A program made the position numbers and the translations under genes. A model generated the notes under the pieces. The model was given only the letters and a program-made list of their open reading frames with translations, ran no database searches and was not told where the DNA came from. A stretch of DNA of 64,000 bases. It comes from Candidatus Bathyarchaeota archaeon. GTDB taxonomy: Archaea > Thermoproteota > Bathyarchaeia > 40CM-2-53-6 > DTGE01. The stretch spans positions 1 through 64,000 of the forward strand of contig JAGTRC010000008.1 of NCBI GenBank assembly GCA_018396725.1. Direction: 5' to 3'. Below are positions 35,019-43,940 of this stretch, one piece after another; position 1 is the first letter of the stretch; every line of letters begins with the position of its first letter.

Positions 35019-35774
35019 CTATTCAGCTTCTATCCTTGGAGCTAGATAATAGGATAAGGCCCCCGATTGGGGCAATGGGAACTCGAGCTTCAACGGCATA
35101 TTAGTGGAGAACTCTAGGCTGAGAATCTCCGAAGATGAGGCCCCTGCCCTTACCATATCCGCTAAATACGTGAGGTTGAAAGAGGCTTTGGAAGGCTCAT
35201 CGACCGCGAACTCTATTACTGCGGGGCTGTCATTATCCAGTTCAAATCTAGCCGCATTTAACTCGCCCTCGACTAAAACCGTGAATTTTTCAGGGGTGGC
35301 CTCGAACGCCACGCTATCCCCTATGGCCTGCGCATCCTCTATGATCTCCTTCAACGACGTAGAGGCCATTTTCACCTTCGCTCTGAAGGCGATCTTGGGT
35401 GTGGGGGCCTTCTCCTCCACGGCCTCCAGAGTTGAAATTCTGAACTCCTTCTTAACCTCGTCTTTGACGGTTAACTCGATCTTCCTCGTCTCCACGTTAT
35501 AGGTTATCTCTATCGTCTCGTTCGGCTTAGCCCTCTTCAGCAGCCTAATCAACCCGTCTAGGCTCAACCGTACAGTAGCGTACTGGGAACATTCATATTC
35601 CTGGAAGGCATCCTTCGGCAGGTCTAGATCCACCATCGCTACATGGGAAGGGTCCATGGCCCTTACCTTCAATCCGCCGGGATCTAAATCGAAGTTAGCC
35701 TCCTCCACCAATGTGGATACTGCGGACATGAGGTTCCTGAACAGTTTCGCATCCGAAATTACAGCCTTAAACAA
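35019..35774 (-). CDS. pcn: DNA polymerase sliding clamp PCNA
   Basis: 251 aa, the normal size of a PCNA subunit. Both halves of the clamp fold are visible; AMDPSHVAMVDLDL and the interdomain loop followed by the C-terminal LEFPLPQSGALSYYLAPRIE are typical. Only one PCNA gene lies in the window, so a homotrimer is possible though paralogues may exist elsewhere. An AT-rich promoter-like stretch (tacaaaaattttaatttatt on the minus strand, about 35818-35837) lies upstream. Confidence 0.95.
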   Translation of the reverse strand: MFKAVISDAKLFRNLMSAVSTLVEEANFDLDPGGLKVRAMDPSHVAMVDLDLPKDAFQEYECSQYATVRLSLDGLIRLLKRAKPNETIEITYNVETRKIELTVKDEVKKEFRISTLEAVEEKAPTPKIAFRAKVKMASTSLKEIIEDAQAIGDSVAFEATPEKFTVLVEGELNAARFELDNDSPAVIEFAVDEPSKASFNLTYLADMVRAGASSSEILSLEFSTNMPLKLEFPLPQSGALSYYLAPRIEAE

Positions 35775-35865
35775 TGGTTTTCCCCTTTCTCCCCAATATA
35801 TAGGATGGGGATCGATTATAATAAATTAAAATTTTTGTAGAAATCTTGTCCATAAAGGGGGGAGC

Positions 35866-36189
35866 CTAAGACATTTCACGCCAAGTATAGCCGCATTTAG
35901 TGCACCTAAAGAATTGGGTTGAGGACTCGTCAGCGCCCCTAGTTTGAACTATCCAGTAGAACGCCTCGTTATGTCCACATCTAGGACATTCAACCCTAGC
36001 CTTTGGGAGGGTCCTTATCTCCTGAGCCTTCCTCTCTATGACTATAACCTTCTCCTTTTCTCTTCTAACCCTTGAAAGGGCTTTATCAGCCTCTTTCGTC
36101 TCGAATCCGCATTTCGGACATCTCAGAATTATGGAATTCTCCCTTTTCACCGGGGCCATTATTATTCCGCATTTAGGACAAAATTTCAT
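35866..36189 (-). CDS. Transcription factor S (TFIIS-like cleavage factor)
   Basis: 107-aa factor that rescues arrested RNA polymerase by stimulating transcript cleavage. The N-terminal ribbon FCPKCG with CPKCG and the C-terminal TFIIS ribbon [22 protein letters not shown] (containing the catalytic Asp-Glu pair) and [11 protein letters not shown] are all present. Upstream of the PCNA operon on the same strand. Confidence 0.95.
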   Translation of the reverse strand: MKFCPKCGIIMAPVKRENSIILRCPKCGFETKEADKALSRVRREKEKVIVIERKAQEIRTLPKARVECPRCGHNEAFYWIVQTRGADESSTQFFRCTKCGYTWREMS

Positions 36190-36319
36190 TTGACGATATC
36201 CCGCTCCAGCTCCCGGCTAGAAAGACGTAACGCCGGAATTTAACCTTTTGCTTCCGTCTTATAAATGCTGAAGAAAGAGGGGTCAGGGTGTATGGATGCG
36301 TAGCGTTGACTGAGAAGTT

Positions 36320-36868
36320 TCATATAATGGGTAATGAAAAGTCTATATCGTTCCCACATTCAGGGCAGAACCATCCTCCCTCAGATCTCCATAGAAGGTT
36401 TGAGGAGCCGCAGATTCCACATATTATATTGGGGATCCCCGCGCCTATACGGTGGATCCGGGGGTTCGGCTTAAGCTTCTCCGGATACTTTACGAGGCTT
36501 GGATGTCTATGATGGAATTCTATAGAGTCCTTTATGAACTCGACCGTTAACGTGTTCGGTTCTCTATATCCCTGAAAGACTGCGCCAGCGTATTCCGGTA
36601 TGACCTTAAGGGAGGAGCCCTCCCCCACATTCAGGAGGTTCCCGAGGTCGGAGCTATATATCGTCGGCTCGTAACTTTCCACGGACACCGCTCTCAAAGC
36701 TGAGTATAGGGCTTCACCCCTAAACTTCTTTTTCCTGAGCTTGAACCGTCTAACCCTAAGCCTTTGAAGGGCCTTCTGACATTGAGGATTCCCGCATACC
36801 TTTCTAGGCCTTCCAAACCTGTAAGGTATCTCTGTTCCACATATCACACATTGTAGTCTCTTATCCAT
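36320..36868 (-). CDS. Uncharacterised protein with two zinc-binding motifs
   Basis: 182 aa from the ATG at 36868 (MDKRLQCVICGTEIPY); the open frame extends further upstream but without family-like sequence. An N-terminal zinc motif (CVICG, then CGNPQCQKAL) is followed by a very basic helix (RLRVRRFKLRKKKFRG), a middle domain of about 90 residues, and a C-terminal zinc ribbon (CGICGSSNLLW, FCPECG). This layout suggests nucleic-acid or ribosome binding. The family is not recognised. It is convergent with nothing and lies just upstream of the replication cluster. Confidence 0.7.
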   Translation of the reverse strand: MDKRLQCVICGTEIPYRFGRPRKVCGNPQCQKALQRLRVRRFKLRKKKFRGEALYSALRAVSVESYEPTIYSSDLGNLLNVGEGSSLKVIPEYAGAVFQGYREPNTLTVEFIKDSIEFHHRHPSLVKYPEKLKPNPRIHRIGAGIPNIICGICGSSNLLWRSEGGWFCPECGNDIDFSLPII

Positions 36869-37093
36869 GAGTGAGGCCTCCTCCCCACGCCTCGAGTTTC
36901 CCACCAAGCTGCGGGGGCATTCAACCCTGATGGATCCATGAAATATAAGCCATGGACAACAATAAAAATGCTTCCAGCCTAGCCCGGCGAATTTAACGAT
37001 CGGAAGAGGACGTATAAAATCCATAGTTGATAGCGATGGTGATCCAACCGTTATGGTGGACTCACGGCTCTCCAAGCTTGTGCGAATGGGGGT

Positions 37094-37519
37094 TTAACCC
37101 CCTCCCTTCCCGAGGAGACCCACCTCCATGGATTTGGCGCTGAGTATGATGTAGCCCAAGGCCGAAGTTGCTGAGGCTATAAGATATAGGCCTGCACCCG
37201 AGCTTAACCCTATGCTGGCGCTTATCCAGAGGGACGCGGCGGTGGTTATCCCCACCACTTTATCCCTCTCCCTTATTATGGCCCCAGCCCCTACGAATCC
37301 TATGCCCGCCACAACGTAGGCGGCAACTCTGGCTGGATCGGAGCCTGGGAACCCCTTCAGGGAGGCGAAGGTGAGGGCGGCTGAGCCTAAGGCTATGAGC
37401 ATATGCGTCCTTAAACCGGCAGGTTTATGCGTCCTCTCCCTCTCATAGCCTATGGGGAAAGCCAAGCCAACCGCTAACAACAACCTAAATAAGCCTTCAA
37501 GCTCCGATTCCAGGATCAT
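37094..37519 (-). CDS. MgtC/SapB family membrane protein
   Basis: 141 aa, four or five predicted membrane helices. The family motif GYERERTHKPAGLRTHMLIALGSAA is near the N-terminus, and GFVGAGAIIRE with GITTAASLW follows. Members of this family are linked to magnesium homeostasis or ATP synthase regulation in bacteria; the archaeal role is unknown. Only the membrane domain is present; no C-terminal ACT-like domain. Confidence 0.88.
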   Translation of the reverse strand: MILESELEGLFRLLLAVGLAFPIGYERERTHKPAGLRTHMLIALGSAALTFASLKGFPGSDPARVAAYVVAGIGFVGAGAIIRERDKVVGITTAASLWISASIGLSSGAGLYLIASATSALGYIILSAKSMEVGLLGKGGG

Positions 37520-37535
37520 AGCGTCCTCCTCATTA

Positions 37536-38306
37536 CTATTTTAGCTTCCATTCGGGATAAAAACTGATCCCTAGGTCGGATCGATGACTCGTTTGGAGGG
37601 GGCATCGAATGATCGATATCTCTGGTAGGCTGCCCCACGCCATCATGTTTGAGCCCTTAATTATTATGGCGCCCCTCAAGCCCTTAATCCTCTTAGCGGC
37701 GTTTATGCCGCTCCTAAGCCATGCTGGATCCGGGCCTTCTACCGCGTTGCATATCGCTGTGGCGGCTGCGTCCGCCAGGGCTGCATCGTCGGCTATAGCC
37801 GTGGCCGCATCGGCCTCCCCGAAGGTTAGCGCGTATCCCACGGAGGCTGAGCTCGTCCCTACCCCGATAGGTGGATCCCCGCCCCTGAGGGTGAGCGCGA
37901 GCTTGCCTGTGAACGGCGAAGGACCAGCATATATTCCTATCCTCGTCTCCCGGTTAACTTTGGCGTAGACCTCGCCTCCGTTCTCCAGGAGTATGTGGCT
38001 TGCCCCCACGCCGTCCAATGCAGCGTCTATCAGGGCTCCAGCCACGGCGGCCGATGGGCCCACACCAGCCCTGTGAGCGGCTTCAGCCATTATGAGGGCT
38101 GCCTCGGGCGCCGAGGGTTTGGGGTCTACTGGAGATAGGGATCTGAAGAATTCTGGGTGTATCCTCAGGTATATGTCGAGGAGCCTCCTAGCCCTATATA
38201 ATCTATTTAAAATTTCTAAGCCCACATCCTTATCGTCCACCTTAAGGTACGCTCGTGTCTCCTTGTATGCCATATAAAGGGCGTATAGCCCCTCACGGCG
38301 TGTCAT
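37536..38306 (-). CDS. UPF0280 (COG2122) protein, ApbE-like, homocysteine pathway partner
   Basis: 256 aa from the ATG at 38304-38306 (MTRREGLYALYMAYKETRAYLKV). LENGGEVYAKVNRETRIGIYAGPSPFTG and VGTSSASVGYALTFGEADAATAIADDA are characteristic of UPF0280, a family related to ApbE flavin transferases. In methanogens, a COG2122 protein (MA1715) was linked genetically with COG1900 and NIL/ferredoxin proteins in making homocysteine from aspartate semialdehyde and sulfide. The other two genes of that set are directly upstream, 2 bases away, so the assignment is well supported by context. Confidence 0.87.
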   Translation of the reverse strand: MTRREGLYALYMAYKETRAYLKVDDKDVGLEILNRLYRARRLLDIYLRIHPEFFRSLSPVDPKPSAPEAALIMAEAAHRAGVGPSAAVAGALIDAALDGVGASHILLENGGEVYAKVNRETRIGIYAGPSPFTGKLALTLRGGDPPIGVGTSSASVGYALTFGEADAATAIADDAALADAAATAICNAVEGPDPAWLRSGINAAKRIKGLRGAIIIKGSNMMAWGSLPEISIIRCPLQTSHRSDLGISFYPEWKLK

Positions 38307-38308
38307 CC

Positions 38309-38692
38309 TTATCTCAGGAGGATTATGGCTCGCATGGGGCAAGCGTCGACGCACCTTCCGCATTGGATGCAGCCATCGGCGTTCACCCTAACGGTCAAGT
38401 CCAGCTCATCCCTGTATAAGGCGTCCACAGGGCATAGGGTGATGCAATGGCCGCAGCTCATGCACCTCTCATTTATCTCTATTAGGGTCCGCCGGTACGC
38501 CTTAACCCTCCTCCTCTCAAAGGCCTCGATGACTTCATCCGCCGCCTCATCGGGTATCTCTATTAGAACCCTGCCTCCATGCTCATCCACTTGAGCCCTA
38601 AGTATGTTCAGGAGGACCTTCTTCTCCAACGCGACGGAGGTTATGGCCGGCTCATTCACTATCTCGGTGTCGAATCTGAGTTCAACCTTCAA
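38309..38692 (-). CDS. NIL domain plus 2x[4Fe-4S] ferredoxin protein for homocysteine synthesis
   Basis: 127 aa. An N-terminal NIL domain (about 1-70, KVELRFDTEIVNEPAITSVALEK without the last residues) is joined to two 4Fe-4S motifs: CMSCGHCITLCPVDAL and CIQCGRCVDACPMRAI. This is the architecture of MA1822, the electron-transfer partner of the DUF39 protein in homocysteine synthesis. It overlaps the DUF39 gene by 4 bases. Confidence 0.92.
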   Translation of the reverse strand: MKVELRFDTEIVNEPAITSVALEKKVLLNILRAQVDEHGGRVLIEIPDEAADEVIEAFERRRVKAYRRTLIEINERCMSCGHCITLCPVDALYRDELDLTVRVNADGCIQCGRCVDACPMRAIILLR

Positions 38693-40206
38693 AATCTCCT
38701 CCTCCCTAAGGCCTTGGCTATCCCTTCAGCGGTTACTATCCCCATAACCCTACCATCTTTATCGACCACCGGCAGAGCCGATATCTTATGCTCCTCCATC
38801 TTCTGGATACATGACCCTAAGAGTTCTTCAGGCCTAACGGTTATAACCTTAGTCGTCATAACCTCTTTTAGGCTTCTAAAGCCTTCGGCGACGGCCCTGG
38901 TTACATCGAAGGATGTGACTATGCCCTTCAGATACCCCCCTTCATCCGTGACTAGTATATGGTTTACTTCCCCTCGGACTATCTTTTCAGCGGCTTCCCT
39001 CAGATCCTCATCCATGGAGCAGGTCACAGCGGATTCCATTACCATACGGGCTTCAGGCTCGCCCGTAACCTTCATGGGCTTGAACTCCACGTCGAGCGGC
39101 AGCCTCTCCACGGGCTCCGAGAGATAGAAGACCCCCGAGAGGATCCACTCCTTCAAGGTTTCGGCGATCTCCCTCGCAACCTTAAGGCTCGACAATGGTT
39201 GAACCGGGATCTCCCTACCATCCACCTCCAACTTCCCAGACTTCAACTCCCCATAGTTCGTGCGCTTCACTACGGGTCTAACCCTCCTCGGGACCCCGTA
39301 GTCCAGCAGATCGGTCCATATATCCTCATCCTTCAAGCCGGTTTTTTCAGCCAATCCAACGTTGAGTATCGGTATGGGAACCCCTATTCCCACGTATAGG
39401 GAGGTGCCGTATCCTGTGAAGGATGCCCCCCTCAGATATCTAGGGTTCATCCTCTTGAGGTCCCCCTTCACCATGAGGGTTCCGAACCTATTCTTAGGGT
39501 CATGCTGCGTCCCCTCCCCTATTATGTAGCCTATACCTCCCCCTAGGAAGATCCTCGTCCCCACCCCGATGGTTTCATAATCCGGATCGTTGGATAGGGG
39601 GCTTAGAAGGCCTGAGCCGCTGAAGGAGGCGTTCCCATAGTCCGGGAGGAGCTTGCCCATATAGGTATATATTACTTCGTCCCCGCTGTTCGTTGCCGCA
39701 TTATATCGTTGATAAGCGTTCCTCGGGTTGCATAATATTGCCTGGTTCAGATCCTCTATGGTTATGTCGGTCTCCACACGCCGTCTAGGGTAGCAGTCGG
39801 TTCCATAAGCTTCAGCCTCCACGTGGATGGTCTTACCTGCGACCAGATCCTCGATGACGTGTCCTCCGCCGTACTCGAAGGGCCTTTCAGGATCCATCTT
39901 GGTGGCCCCTATATAGCAGTCCACGGCGGCGTTTCCATGGTACGCCTCCACCCCGTTCAAAGTCACCCTCTCCATCTTTATAGGCGGGTCGGAATGGCCG
40001 AAGTTTAGGAATGCGCCTGAGCTGCACATGGCTCCGAAGGTCCCGGTCGTAACCACATCCACCTCCTCGGCCGCCCTCTCAGGGCCCTTCTCCTCGACGA
40101 TTATCCCCATCTCCTCGGCGGTTACGGCTACGACGGATCCCTCCTTTATCTTCTCGTTTATCTCCTCTATGGTTCGAATCCTCCTATTCCTAGCCAATGG
40201 CTCCAC
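38689..40206 (-). CDS. Homocysteine biosynthesis protein (DUF39/COG1900) with C-terminal CBS pair
   Basis: 505 aa. The HcyBio (DUF39) domain covers about 1-375; conserved cysteines are in GAMCSSGAFLNFGH and TDCYPRRR, the latter matching the persulfide-carrying Cys proposed for MA1821. Residues about 385-500 form two CBS modules (LREAAEKIVRGEVNHILV and CIQKMEEHKISALPVV) that may sense adenosyl compounds. The reaction is reductive sulfur transfer to aspartate semialdehyde to give homocysteine. Divergent promoter region with the next plus-strand gene (123 bases, AT-rich). Confidence 0.92.
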   Translation of the reverse strand: MEPLARNRRIRTIEEINEKIKEGSVVAVTAEEMGIIVEEKGPERAAEEVDVVTTGTFGAMCSSGAFLNFGHSDPPIKMERVTLNGVEAYHGNAAVDCYIGATKMDPERPFEYGGGHVIEDLVAGKTIHVEAEAYGTDCYPRRRVETDITIEDLNQAILCNPRNAYQRYNAATNSGDEVIYTYMGKLLPDYGNASFSGSGLLSPLSNDPDYETIGVGTRIFLGGGIGYIIGEGTQHDPKNRFGTLMVKGDLKRMNPRYLRGASFTGYGTSLYVGIGVPIPILNVGLAEKTGLKDEDIWTDLLDYGVPRRVRPVVKRTNYGELKSGKLEVDGREIPVQPLSSLKVAREIAETLKEWILSGVFYLSEPVERLPLDVEFKPMKVTGEPEARMVMESAVTCSMDEDLREAAEKIVRGEVNHILVTDEGGYLKGIVTSFDVTRAVAEGFRSLKEVMTTKVITVRPEELLGSCIQKMEEHKISALPVVDKDGRVMGIVTAEGIAKALGRRRF

Positions 40207-40329
40207 CCCTTTCTCGGCGGCGGTAATAGCGTATGATTCTAGTATTAATCTTTTTTTGAGATAAAAATTCTAATAGGAATCGGAGATAGGCTTAAATCCA
40301 ATAGGAGAGAATAGTCCCAGGGGCTTAAA

Positions 40330-41493
40330 ATGTCAACCATCGATTTGACGGGCGAGGCCATAAAAGGGATAGGGGCATCCGGGCAGTCGGAACATGAGAT
40401 ATTGAAGCCCGATTATAAAGGTCTGAACCTCTCGAGCATGGGGTCCACGATCCTGAAGATCCTGGGTATAGAGTCCGACGGATCGAAGCCCCTCCATGAA
40501 ATGGAGCCCTTCAAGGGACATCTGGAAGACCTTTTCAAGCCCCAGCCTGAGAGGCTGATCTTAATACTGGTGGACAGCCTAAATCTAGAGCTCCTATCAA
40601 GCCTCGTAACCGGCTTGGAGCGTGCGAGGAAACCTTACTATGGGCTTTTGAAGGGCTTGGTGACATCGACGTTTCCATCCGTCACCCCGACCGCTCTAAT
40701 GACCCTTTACACGGGCCTACCGCCCCTGGCCCATGGAGTCCTGGGATTCGAATTCTACCTCAAGGAAGCGGACAGGATAATAAACCCGTTCAAGCTCGAC
40801 TCGAATGAAACGTTTCTGAAGGATGTATTCGGATCCGCAGGGAACTTATTCGAGGAGGCGGCTCAAAAGGGATTGGGTGTATGCACGTTCATGCCCCAGC
40901 ATCTGTCATCCAGCCCCGCAACCCATATGATGCTGAAGAACGTGAAGGTTATAGGGTATAGATCGTTGGCCAGCATCAATAGATCCATCTCGGGGGCGAA
41001 GAATACGGAATTATTCTACATCTACTACTCAAGGCTCGATGAGGTCCTACATGAGGAGGGGCCTGCATCCCGTAAAGTAGGGGATGTAATCCGCGAGGTT
41101 CAAACCCTCATTCAGGGTTCGTTGAAGAAAGGCTTCGGGGTAATTCTATTATCGGACCACTCGTTCATAGAGGTTAATAGAAGGGTAGGTGTGAAGGCTG
41201 GGAAGGCTAAGATAGCATCCAATGGCGGCCGGGTTATATACGTCTACGATGGTGACTTATTGGAGAGCTATGATGGGCAGGGGGGTTTCGAATCCTTCTC
41301 TAGGGATCAGCTCCTGAAGGAGGGGTGGCTGGGGGAAGGGGAGTACCCTGGAAGGATCGGGGAAACGATCCTGATAGCTAGGGATGGATGCCTCCTGACC
41401 TGTGAGGGCAAGGATTCAGGGGATAAGGCCACCCATGGGGGGTTCCTGATGGAGGAGATGGTGGCCCCCCTAGCCATATTCTCGCCGCTTTAA
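40330..41493 (+). CDS. Alkaline phosphatase superfamily (type I phosphodiesterase/nucleotide pyrophosphatase)
   Basis: 387 aa. The metal-binding LILVDSLNLELL (near 75-86) and the nucleophile Thr in TSTFPSVTPTALMTLYTGLPP (about 110-130, catalytic Thr in SVTP/TALM) mark the family, with LSDHSF (about 276) as another metal site. The insertion of a normal GHP/HG motif near the C-terminus (KATHGG) completes the site. The substrate is unknown; the first 60 residues look like a non-catalytic extension. Stop is 5 bases from the convergent nuclease-like gene. Confidence 0.82.
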   Translation: MSTIDLTGEAIKGIGASGQSEHEILKPDYKGLNLSSMGSTILKILGIESDGSKPLHEMEPFKGHLEDLFKPQPERLILILVDSLNLELLSSLVTGLERARKPYYGLLKGLVTSTFPSVTPTALMTLYTGLPPLAHGVLGFEFYLKEADRIINPFKLDSNETFLKDVFGSAGNLFEEAAQKGLGVCTFMPQHLSSSPATHMMLKNVKVIGYRSLASINRSISGAKNTELFYIYYSRLDEVLHEEGPASRKVGDVIREVQTLIQGSLKKGFGVILLSDHSFIEVNRRVGVKAGKAKIASNGGRVIYVYDGDLLESYDGQGGFESFSRDQLLKEGWLGEGEYPGRIGETILIARDGCLLTCEGKDSGDKATHGGFLMEEMVAPLAIFSPL

Positions 41494-41498
41494 TCCTT

Positions 41499-42365
41499 TT
41501 AGGTTTTAGAAGATCCCCTGATGATGCTTTCAGCTTCCATCTTGATTATGGAAAGCCTCTCCTCAGGGATCCCCGTGACCCTATGCAGCTCCCCCAGGCT
41601 CCTCTTGGCTATATCGTTTAGAGACACTAGATCCATCCGGGAGAGCCTATCCGCCTCCTCCAAACGGATATTTTTCAGTATGGTAACCGGGTAGAGATCT
41701 CTGCGCTCTATCATCCTTTGTAGGCTCATGTTCGGCGGATAACTCCAGCCGAGGAGTCTCATACCTGTGCATTCCGCGTAGCTGAATGCCTCCGGGGAGA
41801 ATTTAGTGTTGGTTACAAGCCAGGCCCCGTCGAGCCTCTCGGATAAACCCAGTTCGTACCCCTCCCTCAGATCGAGGAACCTGGCATGGGTATACATGGC
41901 CTCCTTCAAGCCGGTATATATCCCGTGACGATTATGATACTTACATTCTATCATGTATCTGGCAGGGGGGTCTCCCCCGAGCATTTCAGCTATCACATCG
42001 ATCTCGTGGCTGACGCACCTCCCCCTGAGGAGGGTTCTAACCCTGGTCTCGTAACCGTGGCGTTCCAGGACTTTAGCGATGTAGGCTTCGAAGGGGAAGC
42101 CTGCGGGTCCAAGCCTCATCAAGGCCTCTTTAAGCCTATACTTTGAGGCCTTGACATGATCTATATTCTCTAATGACTCCTCGACCTTAGCGTATATCTC
42201 CCTGGTGGTTATTCCATCCCTGAGGATCTTGTCGACTTCCCTGAGGATCTCCTCCGCCTCTTCTTTAGAGGCGCCAGCCCTAATGCATGAATTGAAAACT
42301 TTCTCAGGATTATAGGGCTCGAGTTCCCCTGAGGCCTTTCTAACCCATACCCCTGAGGTTTTGAT
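41499..42365 (-). CDS. ATP-cone plus restriction-endonuclease-fold protein, no standard start codon
   Basis: Archaeal two-domain family. The nuclease-fold domain (GPAGFPFEAYIAKVLERHGYE, HEIDVIAE, YMIECKYHN) has the PD-(D/E)xK residues D, E and K. Upstream in the same frame an ATP-cone domain is clearly encoded: GVWVRKASGELEPYNPEKV, AGASKEEAEEILREVDK and DGITTREIYAKVEE. However, between the stop codon at 42372-42374 and the internal TTG at 42120-42122 there is no ATG, GTG or TTG in frame. An ATC at 42363-42365, about 11 bases after the strong ribosome-binding sequence GAGAGGTGA, is the best candidate start and is used here. If only the TTG/ATG near 42120 is used, the ATP-cone is lost. Function is probably nucleotide-sensing DNA processing. 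Confidence 0.72.
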   Translation of the reverse strand: MKTSGVWVRKASGELEPYNPEKVFNSCIRAGASKEEAEEILREVDKILRDGITTREIYAKVEESLENIDHVKASKYRLKEALMRLGPAGFPFEAYIAKVLERHGYETRVRTLLRGRCVSHEIDVIAEMLGGDPPARYMIECKYHNRHGIYTGLKEAMYTHARFLDLREGYELGLSERLDGAWLVTNTKFSPEAFSYAECTGMRLLGWSYPPNMSLQRMIERRDLYPVTILKNIRLEEADRLSRMDLVSLNDIAKRSLGELHRVTGIPEERLSIIKMEAESIIRGSSKT

Positions 42366-42376
42366 GGGCGTCTAAT

Positions 42377-43921
42377 TCACCTCTCGAGTATGAACCTCTC
42401 CATCCCCGGGGTTACAGCCTTAACCTCATCCATGGTCATCTCCATCCGCCTCCCAACCTGCAACGCCCTATTCTCCTCCAGCTCCGAGATGGCTTCGCTG
42501 AGCTTACTCTCCTTCTCAGCAAATATGGTGAATAGGGTCTCCCCTACATCCACGGGGTCCCCGGTCTTCCTGTACAGCCTTATGCCGGCGCCTTTATCTT
42601 TAGGCGCGCCCGCTTTCCTGGCTATCTCCACGAGGGCGTGGTTGTTCATCCATATAACGTATCCCTTGGTCTCCGAGTTCACATCATACCGGTATCCGCC
42701 CAGCGGGATGTCTTCGGGCTTTATATAGGGGTCTCCGCCCTGTAAAGCTATTATCTCCCGCATCTTCTCCTCAGCTTTCCCACTCTTCAATATGGCTAGG
42801 GCCTTCTGTTTCCCGTCGGGGTGGCCGGCCATCTCGAACAGGTTGCCCGCTATGTCCGTGGCCTTATCTATAAGGTCTTCGCTGCTCGAGGCTCCGGAGA
42901 GGTTCTCTAAAGCCTCCCTCGCCTCCAAAGCTGGGCCTATGGAGTATCCTATGGGTTGTCCCCCATGGGTTATCAGGCATCTCACGTTCATGTCCAGCCG
43001 GCTTCCGAGCTCTATGAAATCCCTCGCAAGCTGCTGGGCCTCCTCCAAGGTCTTCACCTTGGCGCCCCACCCGCAGGGTATATCCATTACGAGGAGCTTA
43101 GCTCCGACAGCCTTCTTCTTGCTTAAGATGGATGGAAGGAGGAGAGGGTCAATGGAGAGGGGGAACTCAACCTTTACGAAGATGTCGTCGGCGGGAGATA
43201 GATCCAAAGCCCCACCCCAAACTATGCATCCATTGCTCTTCTCTAAAACCCTCTTAATCTCCTCAACCGTAAGATTCACGGGCATGATGACTTCAGCCCT
43301 ATCCGCCGTCCCAGCCGCGGAGGTTATCGCCCGGCTTGAGCTCTTCGGTATAGTCAAGCCGAGGGAGGCCACTATAGGCACCACTAAGAGGGTGGTTTTA
43401 TCCCCTGGAACCCCCCCTATGGAGTGCTTGTCTACGATTAATCCATCGCCTAATTGAAGAGTCTTACCCGTCTCCACCATGGCTCTAGAGAGGTTTATAG
43501 CCTCCTCCAAGTCTAGACCCCTGAAATGTAGGGCGGTTACGAAGGAGGCTATCTCCACGTCGCTTAGGATCCCGTTCACCGTATCCCTTATGATCTCGTA
43601 TATTTCGCTCCTGCTCAGCGCGCGCCCCCTAAGCTTGCTCCTTATATAGTTCAGGGACTTAGGGGATGGGGCGGCGGATACTTCCACTAAATCCCCGCTT
43701 CTCACTCTAAGCCTGTCTCTCAGCTCATCGTACACCCCGATCTCCCCCTTCTCGATGATCCTCCGCGTTGTGTTAACTATGGCTGTGGCCTTGAGGGATC
43801 CCTTAGATACCGCCACCCTTCCCTGGCTTCTAACACCCAACTCCTCCGAATCCTCAACGTTTAAAACGGCTATCAACGGGCCGCCCGAATCCACGTTCAT
43901 CTCTCTAACCCTTAAATCCAC
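42377..43921 (-). CDS. AMP phosphorylase (archaeal DeoA-like)
   Basis: 514 aa. Converts AMP and phosphate to adenine and ribose-1,5-bisphosphate in the archaeal nucleotide-salvage pathway. An N-terminal extension of about 85 residues precedes the thymidine-phosphorylase-like body, as in characterised archaeal AMP phosphorylases. Phosphate/nucleotide motifs: VDKHSIGGVPGDKTTLLVVP and SSSRAITSAAGTADRAEVIMPV. It starts 19 bases after the R15P isomerase gene, confirming the pathway assignment. Confidence 0.93.
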   Translation of the reverse strand: MDLRVREMNVDSGGPLIAVLNVEDSEELGVRSQGRVAVSKGSLKATAIVNTTRRIIEKGEIGVYDELRDRLRVRSGDLVEVSAAPSPKSLNYIRSKLRGRALSRSEIYEIIRDTVNGILSDVEIASFVTALHFRGLDLEEAINLSRAMVETGKTLQLGDGLIVDKHSIGGVPGDKTTLLVVPIVASLGLTIPKSSSRAITSAAGTADRAEVIMPVNLTVEEIKRVLEKSNGCIVWGGALDLSPADDIFVKVEFPLSIDPLLLPSILSKKKAVGAKLLVMDIPCGWGAKVKTLEEAQQLARDFIELGSRLDMNVRCLITHGGQPIGYSIGPALEAREALENLSGASSSEDLIDKATDIAGNLFEMAGHPDGKQKALAILKSGKAEEKMREIIALQGGDPYIKPEDIPLGGYRYDVNSETKGYVIWMNNHALVEIARKAGAPKDKGAGIRLYRKTGDPVDVGETLFTIFAEKESKLSEAISELEENRALQVGRRMEMTMDEVKAVTPGMERFILER

Positions 43922-43940
43922 GGCTTAACCCTCCATAGGC

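Noticed and set aside
36869-37075. N-terminal extension of the two-zinc-motif protein
   Set aside because: The extension is not protein-like and the ATG at 36868 opens directly onto the first zinc motif.
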